Source: Thermoflexus hugenholtzii JAD2
GTDB lineage: Bacteria; Chloroflexota; Dehalococcoidia; SHYB01
Length of the DNA stretch: 6,051 nt
Direction: 5' to 3'
NCBI GenBank assembly: GCA_945861815.1
Contig: CAMAVV010000107.1
Span: 1-6,051 of the forward strand
Shown: positions 5,086 through 6,051 of the stretch, in pieces
How positions within the stretch are numbered: the stretch's first letter is position 1
Layout: each line of letters begins with the position of its first letter
The notes under the pieces: model-generated
What the model was told of the DNA's origin: nothing
Seen by the model: the letters and a program-made list of their open reading frames with translations, nothing else
Databases searched by the model: none
Made by a program: the position numbers and the translations under genes

Positions 5086-5108
5086 TCGCCCGAAATGGGC
5101 TTGGGCGA
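5086..5108 (+). promoter_or_regulatory. Alternative hairpins beside the ftsZ ribosome-binding site
   Basis: In the ftsZ leader, TCGCCC (5086-5091) can pair with GGGCGA (5103-5108), whose last two bases belong to the GAAGGAG Shine-Dalgarno (5107-5113). The same left arm (GCCC, 5088-5091) can instead pair with GGGC at 5097-5100 in a small hairpin that leaves the Shine-Dalgarno free. The two folds are mutually exclusive. Such a switch could tune ftsZ translation; this is an inference from base pairing only. Confidence 0.4.
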
Positions 5109-5118
5109 AGGAGCCGTT

Positions 5119-6051
5119 ATGCCGTACGACGCGACATCTCCAACACCTGCACCTGAGCAAGCCATCGGCAAGGCCGTCATCAAAATCGTCGGCGTTGGCG
5201 GCGGCGGTGTGAACGCGGTGCGGCGCATCGACGTGAAGGATGTCCCCGGCATCGAGATCATCGCCATCAACACGGACGCCGTCTCCCTGGACACCGTGAA
5301 GAACATGAAGACGATACACATCGGCCCGCAGACGACGCGCGGCCTTGGCGCAGGCGGCAAGCCCGAGATCGGGCGGCGCGCGGCGGAAGAGACGAAGGAA
5401 GCGATTCGCAAAGAGCTCACCGGCGCGGACCTGGTCTTCGTCGTGGCGGGCATGGGCGGCGGCACGGGCACCGGCGCGGCCCCCATGGTGGCGCAGCTTG
5501 CCCGCGAATGCGGCGCCCTCGCCGTCTCCATCGTCACCACGCCCTTCGGCTTCGAAGGCACTCGCCGGAAGACCATCGCCCAGATGGGCCTTGACCCCCT
5601 GAAGATGGCCTCGGACACCGTCATCGTCGTCAGCAACGACCGCATCATGGGCTCCATCAAAAAGAACACCACAATCATGAACTCCTTCGCCATCGCCGAT
5701 GACGTGGTGAAGGATGCCATCATGGCCGTCTCGCGCATCATCAACGTCGCCGGCGATATCAACGTCGACTTCGCCGATATCAAGACCGTGGTGAGCGGCG
5801 GCGGCATGGGCGTCATGTCGATCGAGCGAGCTGAGGGGACCCAGCGCGTGATGAAGGCGGCCAAGCTGGCCATCGAGAACCCGCTGATGGATGCCTCGTC
5901 CCATGGCGCAAAGGGCATCATCTTTTGCGTCAATGGCCCGCCCGACCTGAGCATGGCCGAGTTGAATGAGACGGGAACCTTTATCTCCAGCATCGCCGAC
6001 CCCCAGGCCAACATCTTCTTCGGCATGCATATCGATGAGTCGCGGCCGAAG
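5119..6051 (+). CDS. ftsZ: Cell division GTPase FtsZ (partial, C-terminus beyond window)
   Basis: The first 311 residues are present with no stop. FtsZ is the tubulin homologue that polymerises at midcell into the Z-ring. GTP-binding loops are intact: GVGGGGVNAV (residues 25-34), INTDA (50-54), GLGAGGKPEIGR (75-86), the tubulin signature AGMGGGTGTGAAP (110-122), and TPFGFEGTRRKT (141-152). The synergy loop NVDFADIKTVV (215-225) keeps both catalytic aspartates (D217, D220) that complete the neighbouring subunit's GTPase site. Differences from E. coli FtsZ include VSNDRIM in place of the usual IPNDRLL and GGGMGVMSIERAEG after the T7 loop; these look lineage-specific and not degenerate. The start is ATG 5119 with GAAGGAG 5 bases upstream; an in-frame ATG at 5095 lacks a ribosome-binding site. 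The disordered linker and the C-terminal FtsA-binding peptide are not in view. No ftsA, ftsQ or mur gene lies upstream. A divergent second FtsZ paralogue is an alternative to the main copy. Confidence 0.96.
   Translation, partial: MPYDATSPTPAPEQAIGKAVIKIVGVGGGGVNAVRRIDVKDVPGIEIIAINTDAVSLDTVKNMKTIHIGPQTTRGLGAGGKPEIGRRAAEETKEAIRKELTGADLVFVVAGMGGGTGTGAAPMVAQLARECGALAVSIVTTPFGFEGTRRKTIAQMGLDPLKMASDTVIVVSNDRIMGSIKKNTTIMNSFAIADDVVKDAIMAVSRIINVAGDINVDFADIKTVVSGGGMGVMSIERAEGTQRVMKAAKLAIENPLMDASSHGAKGIIFCVNGPPDLSMAELNETGTFISSIADPQANIFFGMHIDESRPK

Noticed and set aside
5014..6030. Long minus-strand open frames (338 and 326 codons) opposite ftsZ
   Set aside because: They lie antisense to an unmistakable FtsZ; their His/Asp/Ala-rich or Pro/Met/Thr-rich compositions are what reverse frames of GC-rich genes give, and they show no family motifs.
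1..6051. CRISPR array, tRNA, rRNA, insertion sequence or integrase
   Set aside because: No regularly spaced repeats, cloverleaf, ribosomal sequence, transposase motifs or paired terminal repeats were seen on either strand.

Overview
This window reads as a piece of a moderately GC-rich bacterial chromosome, most likely from an uncultured lineage. The FtsZ variant, the gene mix and a CTCTCC/GGGGAGAG-type palindrome inside a gene are compatible with Chloroflexota (Dehalococcoidia-like), but this is an impression; no rRNA or tRNA is present to fix taxonomy. Six genes are recognisable and one more is cut at the left edge.

Layout. All genes left of about 4940 are on the minus strand; ftsZ alone is on the plus strand and runs off the right end. 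In minus-strand transcription order: otsB (trehalose-6-phosphate phosphatase, 4936-4055), thrB (homoserine kinase, 3899-2937), lysC (aspartokinase, 2932-1700), a family 2 glycosyltransferase of the dolichyl-phosphate-glucose-synthase type (1647-919), a small CoA-binding/Rossmann protein of the YccU type (789-382), a short ORF holding only the N-terminal head of a McrA/HNH-type restriction nuclease (355-95), and the first 18 codons of an unidentified gene (54-1). ftsZ begins at 5119.

How the genes relate. thrB and lysC are separated by 4 bases, and the lysC ribosome-binding site lies in the last thrB codons, so they form a tight aspartate-family (threonine/lysine/methionine) amino-acid unit. 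The glycosyltransferase and CoA-binding protein follow on the same strand and may be read through from it, but a palindrome cluster (1665-1707) lies between lysC and the glycosyltransferase. otsB and ftsZ are divergent and share an AT-rich control region of about 180 bp. It holds the best promoter in the window (TTGACA-17-CATAAT, for ftsZ), a direct repeat and an inverted repeat just upstream of it, and a leader with alternative hairpins next to the ftsZ ribosome-binding site.

The left 360 bases look different: visibly more AT-rich, with codons such as AGA, AGG and ATA. They hold the nuclease fragment and then a fresh promoter and ribosome-binding site for the next gene. This is the most accessory-like part of the window. 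Most of the rest is ordinary housekeeping sequence. I did not find a convincing new multi-gene system; the most interesting items are regulatory or repeat structures and the nuclease-head remnant.
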